From assembly GCA_045541115.1 (NCBI GenBank), contig JAZQIM010000007.1, positions 1-43,637 of the forward strand: a stretch of 43,637 nt of DNA. The letters are read 5' to 3'. Source of the stretch: Aphodoplasma sp045541115 (GTDB lineage Bacteria > Bacillota > Clostridia > UBA1381 > UMGS1253). Positions 1 to 8,204 of the stretch are shown piece by piece. Position numbers and translations under genes: made by a program. Within the stretch, counting starts at the first letter, position 1, and the number at the start of each line of letters is the position of its first letter. Under the pieces are notes generated by a model, which was not told where the DNA came from, made no database searches, and was given only the letters and a program-made list of their open reading frames with translations.

Positions 1-830
1 GCTCGGGAGGGTTTGCGTGTGCAAAGCTCGTAGTATTTGCAAATGCAGTTGAAGATAATCCGTTTATGGCAGGAGCTTTTCATGGAAGCGGCGAAGGTGA
101 ATGTGTAATAAATGTCGGCGTAAGCGGACCGGGCGTTGTAAAATGCGCGCTTGAGAAAATCGGTAAAGACGCTGATTTTGAAGAAGTTGCGGAAACAGTT
201 AAAAAGACGGCATTTAAAATTACAAGAATGGGCCAGCTCGTTGCAAAGGAAGCATCAAAAAGACTCGGCGTGCCATATGGCATTGTTGATTTGTCGCTTG
301 CACCGACACCGGCTGTCGGCGACAGCGTGGCATATATACTTGAAGAAATGGGACTTGAAAAATGCGGAACACACGGCACGACGGCGGCACTTGCGCTTCT
401 TAATGACGCGGTTAAAAAAGGCGGCGTTATGGCATCGAGCTATGTCGGAGGACTTTCGGGCGCATTTATTCCGGTAAGCGAAGATGCGGGAATGATTGCG
501 GCGACAAAATGCGGCGCGCTCACACTCGAAAAGCTCGAGGCGATGACATGTGTATGCTCAGTGGGACTTGATATGATTGTTGTCCCGGGAGATACGAGCG
601 CAGCGACAATATCGGCAATTATTGCTGACGAAGCGGCAATCGGTATGGTAAATTCAAAAACTACGGCTGTTCGCATAATTCCTGCGCCGGGCAAAAAAAT
701 TGGCGATACGGTTGAGTTCGGCGGACTTTTGGGAAGCGGTCCCGTTATGGCTGTAAACGAGTATGGCGCAGATGTGTTTGTGAACCGTGGCGGAAGAATC
801 CCTGCACCGCTGCACAGTTTGAAAAATTAA
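1..830 (+). CDS. UPF0210/DUF711 (PFL family) protein, 5'-truncated by window edge
   Basis: The reading frame is already open at the left edge (first full codon at base 3), so this is the C-terminal part of a longer gene; the internal ATG at 66 is not the real start. The segment just before it reads CAKLVVFANAVEDNPFMAG, and it continues into VINVGVSGPGVV, both typical of the UPF0210/DUF711 family, whose members are about 450 residues long. The glycine-rich stretches (VGVSGPG, GGLLGSGPVMAVN) are conserved family features. The biochemical role of the family is not established, so no function is given. In other Firmicutes an ACT-domain gene often precedes it, but that region lies outside this window. 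Family assignment is confident; function unknown. Confidence 0.9.
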   Translation, partial: SGGFACAKLVVFANAVEDNPFMAGAFHGSGEGECVINVGVSGPGVVKCALEKIGKDADFEEVAETVKKTAFKITRMGQLVAKEASKRLGVPYGIVDLSLAPTPAVGDSVAYILEEMGLEKCGTHGTTAALALLNDAVKKGGVMASSYVGGLSGAFIPVSEDAGMIAATKCGALTLEKLEAMTCVCSVGLDMIVVPGDTSAATISAIIADEAAIGMVNSKTTAVRIIPAPGKKIGDTVEFGGLLGSGPVMAVNEYGADVFVNRGGRIPAPLHSLKN

Positions 831-862
831 AAGATATAAAGTACGGTTAGGTGGAATAAAAA

Positions 863-1483
863 ATGAGTGACATATTTGTATATACGTATAGCGTCGAGGC
901 GGAGCATGAGCAGTATTTGTATGTAAACCTTACGAACCGCTGCACGAATCGCTGCACGTTTTGCATACGATCAAACAAAGATGGCGTAGGCGGCGGAACG
1001 CATCTATGGCTATCACATGAGCCGGATGCAAACGAGATAATCGATGCACTTAAAAAATACGATGTAAATTCGTTTAAGGAAGTAGTTTTTTGCGGCTATG
1101 GCGAGCCGACACTTCGAATTGATGTGCTTGTTGAAGTTGCAAAATGGGTAAAAGAAAATTACAGCGTTTTAACGAGAATCAACACAAACGGACATGCAAA
1201 TAAGTATTATGGCAAGGACATTACGCCGATGTTTGAAAATCTCATCGATACAGTATCAATCAGCCTTAACGCATCGAATAAAAAAGCATATGATGAAAGC
1301 TGCCGCTCGATTTATGGCGAAGATGCATTTGACATTATGCTTGATTTTGCAAAGGAAGCTAAAAAACACACACGGGTAGTTTTGAGCGTGGTAGATATAA
1401 TCGGCGAAGATGAAGTTTGCAGGTGTAGAGAAATTGCAAGAAAAATTGGCGTAGAACTTCGCGTAAGAGAATATGTAGAGTAA
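863..1483 (+). CDS. TatD-associated radical SAM protein
   Basis: A 206-residue radical SAM enzyme. The iron-sulfur binding motif is CTNRCTFC (CX3CX2C) at about residue 32, within YLYVNLTNRCTNRC, which is characteristic of the family of short radical SAM proteins that accompany TatD nucleases. VVFCGYGEPTLR is the glycine-rich SAM-binding GGEP-like motif, and TRINTNGHAN and SISLNA are further barrel strands. The length fits the short family, with no C-terminal SPASM extension. Substrate and reaction are unknown. No tatD gene is visible nearby. It follows the UPF0210 gene by 32 bases in the same direction with a GGTGG Shine-Dalgarno, so co-transcription is plausible. Confidence 0.85.
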   Translation: MSDIFVYTYSVEAEHEQYLYVNLTNRCTNRCTFCIRSNKDGVGGGTHLWLSHEPDANEIIDALKKYDVNSFKEVVFCGYGEPTLRIDVLVEVAKWVKENYSVLTRINTNGHANKYYGKDITPMFENLIDTVSISLNASNKKAYDESCRSIYGEDAFDIMLDFAKEAKKHTRVVLSVVDIIGEDEVCRCREIARKIGVELRVREYVE

Positions 1484-1490
1484 AAAAATA

Positions 1491-1518
1491 AAGGCAAAAC
1501 GAAAGTCCGTTTTGCCTT
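1491..1518. terminator. Bidirectional intrinsic terminator
   Basis: Perfect 11-bp stem (1491-1501 with 1508-1518) with a 6-base loop, and T-runs in both readings. It sits between the convergent radical SAM and VanW genes and can end both transcripts. Confidence 0.9.
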
Positions 1519-1524
1519 TTAATT

Positions 1525-3294
1525 TTATAGTCCGTCAGGGAACTGCGGTATTGACGGTGTAGGTATCGGTGAAGATGATGGCGCGGGAGATTGCTGCGCG
1601 GGATCATCTGTCGTCGGCGGGGCATCTTCGCCCGGCTCTACTACAGCGCCTGTTTCGGCGTTTTCGTTTGTTCCGACTCTTACAACCTTATTTACCATTG
1701 TGTATGTGCTCTTATGAAGGAATTTGTTTTCGATTTCAACGCCATTTTCATATATAACCTTGTATGTGTTTACGACGTGGCCCTTAAAACCGGGAGCATC
1801 AATAACCGTTTCCCCTACGGGAAGCGTGTCATCTTTTATTTCCGTAACACCGTATGGAGTAGTAGAAACTGTTGTTGTATTTATTTTTACAGTCTTATTT
1901 TTATTCTCTTTTGTTCCCAAAAGCTTTACCGTCACAACGCCTCTGCCGGCCGTTGCTACAATTTTAAGCGGTGCATTGGTGTTGTTTTTAAAACGAAAAT
2001 CGAGCGAGCCATATGCAACGGTTGCGTCCATGCCGAGAGGAGCGTACGTAACTTCGAGCGAGTGCTCGTGGCGCTCAACTACCTCAAGGTCGGCATACAG
2101 AACTGCAGCATAAAGAGTTGAGCTTGTCTGGCAGATGCCGCCGCCAAGTCCGTCTACCATTTTGTTGTTTTCATATACGGATGCCGCTTTAAAGCCTCTT
2201 TCGTATGTTCTCTTTCCGACTGTGCCGTTATATGAAAACTCATCGCCCGGAAGAAGAATTTTTCCGTTTATATATTTTGCCGCAAGCTCAACGTTATTTG
2301 AGCGCGGAACGTTTGATGTCATATATTTGGTAGAATAACTTGCAAGCTCGTCGCTAAGAAGCGTCTGATTAAGCGTTTGTGCCTTTATACTCGCTTCCTG
2401 TATAACAAAAGGAATAGAAACGTCTGCAGAGCCGGGGCCGAAACCTTTTAGTGCCGATTTTGCGCTGTCAATATCGAAATAACGTCCGTTTATTTCGTCT
2501 TCTATAATTATTTCGTTATTTTCTATGATGTAATGCGCGTCTTTTGTTTCGCGCTTTGTCATCTCATAAAGCTCTTTTACATCAATGTCGGCAGGTGATG
2601 TATTAACCTTGCTTACCGTGATAGTCTCCTGTGATGATGGTTTTAAGGCGGCGAGAACTTTTTTTCGAAGAGCTGCTGTATCTACGCCTGTGCCTTCTTT
2701 TCCTGCATGTATCACGATTTCTTCTTCAAGGATATTTATTTCGTGCTGCAAAAGCGTGCCGCCGACTTCTTTTGCAAAGCTGTTTAAAATGCTTTCAAGC
2801 TTTAAGTGGTCGTATGAGTATACATAGCCGACATCTTTTTTTGAAAGCTTTGCAAAAAGCTGTGAAAAAGCGTTTTTCTTTCCGTATGCTACCGCAACAT
2901 CAGCTGTTTTTTCGGAATCGACTGTAAGCGAAATGTCTTGCGCATTTATCTTAACTTCGTTATTTGAGTTATCCATTTTTATCGTTATGCTTGTCGATGC
3001 ATATGGATTTTCTATTCCTGACAAATACGACACAATTTCATCTTTCGTCATTGCGCTCACATCGTGGCTGCCGATGCGCAGGCCGTCACAAGCGACATCG
3101 CTTGCCTCGCCAAAAAAGCCGGCCAAAGAAAATGCAAGTGCGCCAAGTATGACAGCGCAAATGACGGATATGGAAATGATGGCAGCGCGGCTAAAATTTT
3201 TCGCTTTCTTTTTTCGTCTTGCCGCAGCGCCTCGTCTGCTTGTTTTTTGCTCGGAATCGTAATTATTACGCGAACCGTTCTCTTTCAATTTCAA
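1525..3294 (-). CDS. VanW-family cell-wall protein with G5 domain
   Basis: A 589-residue envelope protein. A basic cytoplasmic N-terminus (RRGAAARRKKKAK) precedes one membrane anchor at about residues 37-61. An extracytoplasmic YoaR-like peptidoglycan-binding region (about 90-315) follows, then a VanW domain (about 325-450, with LLPGDEFSYNGTVG and GGGICQTSSTLY), a G5 domain (about 455-535) and a Pro/Ser-rich tail. VanW proteins are named from vancomycin-resistance clusters, but most, like this one, are chromosomal wall proteins of unknown activity. The annotated start is TTG at 3294, which lies very close to the GGAG; the in-frame TTG at 3288 has better spacing. Transcribed alone, convergent with the radical SAM gene. 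Confidence 0.88.
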   Translation of the reverse strand: MKLKENGSRNNYDSEQKTSRRGAAARRKKKAKNFSRAAIISISVICAVILGALAFSLAGFFGEASDVACDGLRIGSHDVSAMTKDEIVSYLSGIENPYASTSITIKMDNSNNEVKINAQDISLTVDSEKTADVAVAYGKKNAFSQLFAKLSKKDVGYVYSYDHLKLESILNSFAKEVGGTLLQHEINILEEEIVIHAGKEGTGVDTAALRKKVLAALKPSSQETITVSKVNTSPADIDVKELYEMTKRETKDAHYIIENNEIIIEDEINGRYFDIDSAKSALKGFGPGSADVSIPFVIQEASIKAQTLNQTLLSDELASYSTKYMTSNVPRSNNVELAAKYINGKILLPGDEFSYNGTVGKRTYERGFKAASVYENNKMVDGLGGGICQTSSTLYAAVLYADLEVVERHEHSLEVTYAPLGMDATVAYGSLDFRFKNNTNAPLKIVATAGRGVVTVKLLGTKENKNKTVKINTTTVSTTPYGVTEIKDDTLPVGETVIDAPGFKGHVVNTYKVIYENGVEIENKFLHKSTYTMVNKVVRVGTNENAETGAVVEPGEDAPPTTDDPAQQSPAPSSSPIPTPSIPQFPDGL

Positions 3295-3347
3295 AACTCC
3301 TTTATAAATAGAAATGCCTTAATATTTATTATTACATCTATATCTAC

Positions 3348-3376
3348 ATTTTACTACAAAAAGTATTTTAAGTAAA
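3348..3376 (-). promoter_or_regulatory. Putative sigma-A promoter for the VanW gene
   Basis: On the minus strand, TTTACT (-35) and TAAAAT (-10) are separated by 17 bases, about 55 bases upstream of the start codon. Matches are moderate. Confidence 0.5.
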
Positions 3377-3608
3377 GAAAAAAGGCGCATTTAAATATTT
3401 CATTTATGTTTCAAAAGTCGAAAAATGCCTTCGTTTTCCATATAGGTATATTTTCTGTTTAAAAGGTATAAACTTGTATTGAGAATTTGTAACAATTTCT
3501 GTTTGAAATCATAAAAATATAACAGAATTAAAAACTCAAAAAATGGCGGTATTATAGGGTTTTTGATGTGTAGCCAAGCGTAAATATTACAAAATTGTTA
3601 AAAAAAGC

Positions 3609-3637
3609 TTGACAAAAGTGTGAAATCGTTGTAGAAT
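3609..3637 (+). promoter_or_regulatory. Sigma-A promoter for the G5/3D protein
   Basis: TTGACA, a 17-base spacer and TAGAAT: a near-perfect vegetative promoter, giving a leader of about 115 bases before the ATG at 3760. Confidence 0.8.
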
Positions 3638-3759
3638 GATAAAGCCCAAAATCAAAAACCAGTAAACACGCATATACGGCAACCGATGTTTTATAAACGT
3701 CAAAATACAACTTCTATTGATTTTTATTTCGGTATGCTTTTGCGTAGAACGGAGGATTT

Positions 3760-4815
3760 ATGAAATTTTTAGACAAATGGAACATTAAGCGTTTGTCGCC
3801 TCGCAAACTTTTGATAACCGGCGCAGCAATTACTATTATGACAGCTGTTACTTTTTTTACATTAGTAGCAGCGGCAAAATGGGAAGTAACGGTAAAAGAC
3901 AACGGGAGTATTATCACAATACAAACTACTAAAAGTACGGTAGAGGGTGTGCTTAAAGAAGCAAATGTTTTGCTTGCACCTGAAGATATTGTTATACCTG
4001 CGTCAGATACGCCCATAAGTGAGGCAAGACAAATTGAAATCAGAAGAGCATTCGACATAACTGTTTTGGATAAAGATACCCAAAAAGTGATGAGAACTGC
4101 AGCAGCTACTGTAGAAGGAGCGCTTGAGCAGTGCAAAATTGAGCTTGGAGAATATGACGAGGTTGACCCGCCACTTACATCGAGCGCAACGCCTGAAATG
4201 CTGATAACTATAACGAGGGTTGAAGTAAGTGAAATTACGGTTGAAGAAGAAATTGGCTATGATGTTATAGAAGAAAAGTCTGATGAGATTGCAATGGGCG
4301 TAAAGAAGCTTGTGACAAGCGGTGCAAACGGTCTTGCAAATATCAAATACCGCGTCATTACAAAAAATGGCGTTGAAGAAACAAGAGAAGAAATTTCAAG
4401 AGAGATTTTACGCGAGCCTGTAAATAAGGTTATCGCAGTAGGCACAAGGCAAGGCGCAATACCGGTAGCAACGCTTGCATCGAGAAGCGGCTCTGCTCCT
4501 GTATCGGCGTCAAAAGTGATTATCTGTCGTGCGACGGCATATGACGGCTCATATGAAACGCTCGGATATTCAAATCCAAAAACTGCGCTCGGAAGAACGC
4601 CTACCGTTGGTACGGTTGCTGTTGACCCGAAAGTCATTCCGCTTGGAACGAGAATGTATATTGAGACGGTTGATGGCTCGTATGTATATGGCGAGTGTTT
4701 TGCCGGAGATACAGGCGGTGCAATAAAAGGTAACAGAGTTGACTTATTTATGGCATCAAGAGCACAGGCATTAAAATTTGGCTCACGACAAGTCAGAGTA
4801 TATATATTAGACTAA
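3760..4815 (+). CDS. Secreted G5/3D-domain cell-wall protein (YabE/Rpf-like)
   Basis: A 351-residue exported protein. A basic N-terminus and hydrophobic segment (about residues 18-40) form a signal or membrane anchor. Two DUF348 ubiquitin-like repeats (about 43-150) are followed by a G5 domain (about 155-232) and a C-terminal 3D domain (about 250-351) containing YSNPKTALGRTPTVGTVAVD and the aspartate-rich DTGGAIKGNRVDLFM. This order matches Bacillus YabE and related resuscitation-factor-like proteins; the 3D domain resembles the MltA catalytic barrel and its aspartates are retained, so peptidoglycan lytic activity is likely but inferred. GGAGG sits seven bases upstream of the ATG. It has its own strong promoter and ends in a terminator shared with coaX. 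Confidence 0.9.
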   Translation: MKFLDKWNIKRLSPRKLLITGAAITIMTAVTFFTLVAAAKWEVTVKDNGSIITIQTTKSTVEGVLKEANVLLAPEDIVIPASDTPISEARQIEIRRAFDITVLDKDTQKVMRTAAATVEGALEQCKIELGEYDEVDPPLTSSATPEMLITITRVEVSEITVEEEIGYDVIEEKSDEIAMGVKKLVTSGANGLANIKYRVITKNGVEETREEISREILREPVNKVIAVGTRQGAIPVATLASRSGSAPVSASKVIICRATAYDGSYETLGYSNPKTALGRTPTVGTVAVDPKVIPLGTRMYIETVDGSYVYGECFAGDTGGAIKGNRVDLFMASRAQALKFGSRQVRVYILD

Positions 4816-4820
4816 CAAAA

Positions 4821-4849
4821 AAGGGATAGTGAATTTTTCACTATCCCTT
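4821..4849. terminator. Bidirectional intrinsic terminator
   Basis: Perfect 13-bp stem (4821-4833 with 4837-4849) around a TTT loop, with A/T tracts on both sides, between two convergent genes. Confidence 0.9.
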
Positions 4850-4855
4850 AAATTT

Positions 4856-5620
4856 TTATTTGTTCATATCGTAGAGAATTTTTAAGCCTTTTAGCGTAAG
4901 CTGCGAATCGAGAATGTCGATTGAATCGGTAACCTGAGAAATCAAAGATGCGATTCCGCCCGTAGCGATTACCTTTGCATCGTCGCCGAGCTGCTTTTTC
5001 ATAAGCGATACGATATTTTCGATTTGTCCGGCGTATCCGTAAATCATGCCTGATTGCATCGATTCAACGGTATTTTTGCCAATGACGCTTTTTGGTTTTA
5101 TGATTTCAATTTTCGGAAGCTTTGCTGTGCGCTCAATCAAGGCATCGAGCGAAATTTTTATTCCCGGACATATTATTCCGCCCAAATAGTCGCCGTCTTT
5201 TGTAAGAGCGCAAAACGTAGTAGCCGTACCAAAGTCTATTATGATTGCATTTCCGGGATACAGATGGCGAACGGCGACGGCATTTACAATCCTGTCTGCG
5301 CCGACTTCGCGCGGGTTGTCGTAGAGGTTGTTTATGCCCGTTTTCATATCGGAAGAAATTACGATTGGCTCTGTTCCGATGTAGCGTTTTACTGCGCGCT
5401 CAAGAGAGAACATCATCTGTGGAACGACAGATGAAATTATTACATCGTCAATTTTATTTGTGTCAATGTTGTTGTGTGATAAAAGAAAAGAAAGCGTCAT
5501 TCCGATTTCGTCGGAGCTTTTTTTGTAGTCAGTTGATATGCGCCAGTTTTTGATGAGATTATCGCCCTCAAAAGCGCCGACAACAATATTTGTATTACCT
5601 ACATCGATTACAAGAAGCAT
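4856..5620 (-). CDS. coaX: Type III pantothenate kinase
   Basis: Phosphorylates pantothenate in the first step of coenzyme A synthesis; cytoplasmic. The ASKHA-fold motifs are all visible: DVGNTNIVVGAF near the N-terminus (phosphate 1), GADRIVNAVA in the middle and IIDFGTATTF (phosphate 2). Length (254 residues) is normal. I start it at the ATG at 5620 rather than the in-frame GTG at 5629: the GAGGTG Shine-Dalgarno overlaps that GTG and is correctly spaced only for the ATG, and MLLVIDVGNTN is the family's usual beginning. It lies 16 bases after the phosphoesterase gene, so the two are probably one transcript. Confidence 0.95.
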   Translation of the reverse strand: MLLVIDVGNTNIVVGAFEGDNLIKNWRISTDYKKSSDEIGMTLSFLLSHNNIDTNKIDDVIISSVVPQMMFSLERAVKRYIGTEPIVISSDMKTGINNLYDNPREVGADRIVNAVAVRHLYPGNAIIIDFGTATTFCALTKDGDYLGGIICPGIKISLDALIERTAKLPKIEIIKPKSVIGKNTVESMQSGMIYGYAGQIENIVSLMKKQLGDDAKVIATGGIASLISQVTDSIDILDSQLTLKGLKILYDMNK

Positions 5621-5636
5621 CTTTTTCACCTCAAAG

Positions 5637-6104
5637 TCAATTATAGTTTATAATTTTTGTATATATTTCGTCATTTACTATATCAATAGTTGCATATGTC
5701 CTCGGATAATAGCCCATAGAGCCGGGATTTAACAGATATATTCCGTTTTCAAGCTTGTCACAGCACCTATGAGTATGGCCAAAGACAACGATGTGTGCGC
5801 CAAGACTTTTTGCATATGATACAAGGCGCGTTGTCGTTTGCTTTACGCCAAAGCCGTGGCCGTGGGTTATAAATATTTTTTTGTTTTCGACACATATAAG
5901 CCTTTGCGCAGGAGCGCTCGATACATAATCGTTGTTTCCGCTCACATAGTAAAAAGGAATTTCGCTAAATATGCACGACATATCTTCTGCATCGCTTACC
6001 ATATCACCTGCATGTATTACGGCGCAAACGTCGGGAGTATTATGGATTATGTCTATGCACTCGTCAGTGCTGTGGTGTGTATCGGAAAAGACAAGAATTT
6101 TCAT
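5637..6104 (-). CDS. YfcE/MJ0936-type metallophosphoesterase
   Basis: A 155-residue calcineurin-like phosphoesterase. All metal-binding motifs of the compact YfcE family are present in order: FSDTHH (residues 6-11), HAGDM, SGNND, THGHG and FGHTHR, followed by LLNPGSMG. The family hydrolyses phosphodiesters in vitro with Mn2+, but natural substrates are mostly unknown. Length is normal. It precedes coaX in the same direction. Family is secure; physiological role is not. Confidence 0.92.
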   Translation of the reverse strand: MKILVFSDTHHSTDECIDIIHNTPDVCAVIHAGDMVSDAEDMSCIFSEIPFYYVSGNNDYVSSAPAQRLICVENKKIFITHGHGFGVKQTTTRLVSYAKSLGAHIVVFGHTHRCCDKLENGIYLLNPGSMGYYPRTYATIDIVNDEIYTKIINYN

Positions 6105-6238
6105 AATAGTAATTTGCCTTTCTTTGTCATAGGCGTTTTGATAATGATTTTATAGTAGTATAACATTAAAGAAGAAAAAAAACAACAACTTATGAAAAAG
6201 TTTATACGATGGGCGCAAGGAGGCATGAACATCGCCTC

Positions 6239-6266
6239 TTGACAAAAATTATAAAAGGTATATAAT
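6239..6266 (+). promoter_or_regulatory. Sigma-A promoter for mbl-fabZ
   Basis: TTGACA (6239-6244), a 16-base spacer and TATAAT (6261-6266); both hexamers are perfect. A GAGGC/GCCTC inverted repeat (6220-6224 and 6234-6238) ends directly at the -35 box. Confidence 0.85.
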
Positions 6267-6323
6267 AAAAGTGATATCTATGCTTATTTGTACAAAGATA
6301 AAATGCAAGGAGGCTTGTGTTAA

Positions 6324-7394
6324 ATGAAATTATTGGAAAAAATAAGAGATATGTTCAGCGCATCACAGGATGTCGGAATTGACCTTGGTACAGCATCGGT
6401 GCTTGTGCATGTAAAAGATAAAGGCATTGTATTGTGTGAGCCGAGCGTTGTCGCTATTGATAAAGGTACGGGAAAGCCGTATGCAGTAGGTGAAGCGGCG
6501 CAGAAAATGCTTGGACGTACGCCGGGAAATATAGTTGCAATCCGTCCGATGCGTGAAGGCGTTATTTCGGATTATTCTACAACGGAAATGATGCTTAAAT
6601 ATTTTATCCGCAAGGTTACAAAGAACCGTATGTTTAAGCCGAGAATAATGATTTGTGTGCCGAGCGGCATAACGGAAGTCGAGGAAAGAGCGGTAATAGA
6701 TGCGGCTATGCAGGCAGGCGGCAGACAAGTATATCTTATTGAAGAGCCTATTGCGGCTGCAATCGGCGCAGGGCTCGATATTGCGCGCGCATGCGGACGT
6801 ATGGTAGTAGATATCGGCGGTGGTACGAGTGATATCGCTGTAATTTCGCTTGGCGGAATAGTTGTGAGCAATTCAATAAAGGTTGCCGGCGACAAATTTG
6901 ACGATGCGATTATAAAATACATAAGAAAGAAATATAATGCGATTATCGGCGACAGAACGGCAGAGGAAATGAAAAAGGAAATCGGAAGCGTCTACCCGAT
7001 GGAAGAAGAAAAATCGATGGAAATACGCGGACGCAGTCTTGTTACGGGATTGCCGCAAAGTATAATTGTTACATCGGAAGAAATACGCGAGGCGCTCGAG
7101 GAAGTGTCGTCACAAATCGTTGATGCAGTACATTCTGTACTTGAGCGCACACCACCCGAACTCGTTGGAGATATTTCTGAAAACGGTATAATTATGACGG
7201 GCGGCGGCGCGATGATTTATGGCCTTGACAAGTTATTGTCGTCGAAGACAGGCATAGATGTATATCTTGCAGATGACCCGCTTTCATGTGTTGCAAAGGG
7301 TACGGGAGCATCGCTTGATAATATTGGAATATTGCGCGACAAATCGTCGTATATGTATAACATGGACAGCGATGACAGTGCCGCGATGGTATAA
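6324..7394 (+). CDS. mbl: MreB/Mbl-family rod-shape actin homologue
   Basis: Bacterial actin that forms membrane-associated filaments guiding lateral peptidoglycan synthesis. The short amphipathic N-terminus (MKLLEKIRDMF) suits membrane binding. Nucleotide-pocket motifs are visible: GIDLGTASVLV (phosphate 1), EEPIAAAIGAG, DIGGGTSDIAVISLGG (phosphate 2) and IIMTGGGAMIYGLDKLL (adenosine). Length, 356 residues, is slightly above the usual 330-345 because of a short C-terminal tail rich in Asp, Ser and Met. AAGGAGG lies 11 bases upstream of the ATG. A downstream fabZ recalls the mbl-fabZ neighbourhood of Bacillus, so I prefer Mbl to MreB proper, which is usually followed by mreC; the paralogue call is an inference. 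Confidence 0.85.
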   Translation: MKLLEKIRDMFSASQDVGIDLGTASVLVHVKDKGIVLCEPSVVAIDKGTGKPYAVGEAAQKMLGRTPGNIVAIRPMREGVISDYSTTEMMLKYFIRKVTKNRMFKPRIMICVPSGITEVEERAVIDAAMQAGGRQVYLIEEPIAAAIGAGLDIARACGRMVVDIGGGTSDIAVISLGGIVVSNSIKVAGDKFDDAIIKYIRKKYNAIIGDRTAEEMKKEIGSVYPMEEEKSMEIRGRSLVTGLPQSIIVTSEEIREALEEVSSQIVDAVHSVLERTPPELVGDISENGIIMTGGGAMIYGLDKLLSSKTGIDVYLADDPLSCVAKGTGASLDNIGILRDKSSYMYNMDSDDSAAMV

Positions 7395-7409
7395 TACAAG
7401 GAGAAAAAT

Positions 7410-7838
7410 ATGCTTGACAATAAACAGATACAACAGATAATACCGCACAGATACCCATTTCTTCTTGTTGACAAGGTGCTTGAGCTGACAGAAGAAAAAG
7501 TAGTCGGTATAAAAAACGTTACGGTAAATGAGCCGTTCTTTCAGGGACACTTTCCGTCAAACCCGATTATGCCCGGCGTGCTTATAGTTGAGGCGCTTGC
7601 ACAGGTGGGCGCAGTTTTGGCATTGTCTATGGAAGAAAATAAAGGAAAGCTCGCCGTGTTTACGGGAATGAACAATTTTAAATTCCGCAGACAAGTAAAG
7701 CCCGGTGACACGCTTACGCTTGAAGCGCAGCTTGGAGCGTTTCGTCATGGTATGGGAAGGGCAAGCGTTAAAGCGACTGTCGATGGCGATTTGGCAGCAA
7801 GCGGAGAAATAAGCTTTGCAATAGTAGAAAACGAATAA
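7410..7838 (+). CDS. fabZ: 3-hydroxyacyl-[acyl-carrier-protein] dehydratase
   Basis: Dehydrates 3-hydroxyacyl-ACP to trans-2-enoyl-ACP in type II fatty acid synthesis. The 142-residue protein starts with the usual IQQIIPHRYPFLLVD segment. The catalytic pair lies in FQGHFPSNPIMPGVLIVEAL (His of GHFP, Glu of VEALAQ). Hot-dog fold length is normal. AAGGAG precedes the ATG, and the 15-base gap from the mbl stop indicates one transcript from the promoter at 6239. Confidence 0.96.
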   Translation: MLDNKQIQQIIPHRYPFLLVDKVLELTEEKVVGIKNVTVNEPFFQGHFPSNPIMPGVLIVEALAQVGAVLALSMEENKGKLAVFTGMNNFKFRRQVKPGDTLTLEAQLGAFRHGMGRASVKATVDGDLAASGEISFAIVENE

Positions 7839-7839
7839 G

Positions 7840-7870
7840 AAAACAGGGTCAACGTGGTTGACCCTGTTTT
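7840..7870. terminator. Bidirectional intrinsic terminator
   Basis: Perfect 14-bp stem (7840-7853 with 7857-7870) with a GTG loop, between convergent fabZ and the SASP gene, whose stop codon it touches. Confidence 0.92.
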
Positions 7871-8101
7871 TTATTTAAGATTATTTTCATATGACGCTAT
7901 CATTCGGCGTACCATCTCGCCGCCTATCGGACCGCCTTCGCTTCCGTTTTGTCTAGCGCTTAAATCGCCTTTGTAATGGTCGTTGTTTTCTTTGCAAAAC
8001 TCAAGACGGCCGATATCGGCTGCGACTTCAAGCTTAAATTTTTGCATCGCATCGTAACATGATGGCTCAAGGAGTCTGCTTTTTCTGTAATTTTTTCCCA
8101 C
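7871..8101 (-). CDS. Alpha/beta-type small acid-soluble spore protein
   Basis: A 76-residue SASP, a DNA-coating protein of the dormant spore core. The two helices are recognisable: AMQKFKLEVAADIG, which contains the LEVA equivalent of the germination-protease cleavage site, and GGEMVRRMIASYENNL. Relative to Bacillus SASPs it has a longer linker (CKENNDHYKGD) and an extra GPIG before the second helix; two cysteines are unusual. The start is GTG, supported by GAGGTGAG upstream. A long perfect inverted repeat sits in its leader. With spoIVA this indicates an endospore former. Expression in the forespore is expected from the family, but I could not assign a sigma-G promoter with confidence. Confidence 0.88.
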   Translation of the reverse strand: MGKNYRKSRLLEPSCYDAMQKFKLEVAADIGRLEFCKENNDHYKGDLSARQNGSEGGPIGGEMVRRMIASYENNLK

Positions 8102-8112
8102 TTATCTCACCT

Positions 8113-8181
8113 CTGTAATTTTTTATAAATCAAAAAATGATTGTGTATGTAGTTTCTATGATTTTTAATAAAAAATTACAG
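8113..8181 (-). repeat. Perfect 14-bp inverted repeat in the SASP leader
   Basis: Arms at 8113-8126 and 8168-8181 are exact reverse complements separated by 41 bases, which include a smaller AATCA/TGATT hairpin. In the transcript the downstream arm ends exactly where the AGGTGAG ribosome-binding site begins. Confidence 0.75.
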
Positions 8182-8204
8182 GAAGATTTTTGCATGAAAA
8201 CATA

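Larger units (their letters stand above)
3295..3759. other. AT-rich divergent intergenic region
   Basis: About 465 bases without a credible gene. It holds a minus-strand promoter for the VanW gene (near 3348-3376) and a near-consensus plus-strand promoter for the G5/3D gene (3609-3637) followed by a leader of about 115 bases. I looked for c-di-AMP (ydaO) or other riboswitch signatures in that leader and saw none. Confidence 0.7.

Noticed and set aside
3638..3759. ydaO/c-di-AMP riboswitch upstream of the G5/3D wall protein
   Set aside because: The leader is AT-rich without the expected conserved motifs or stems.
6225..6242. Five-codon leader peptide (MNIAS) after AAGGAGG
   Set aside because: It lies upstream of and across the -35 box of the mbl promoter, so it would not be in the mbl transcript; likely chance.
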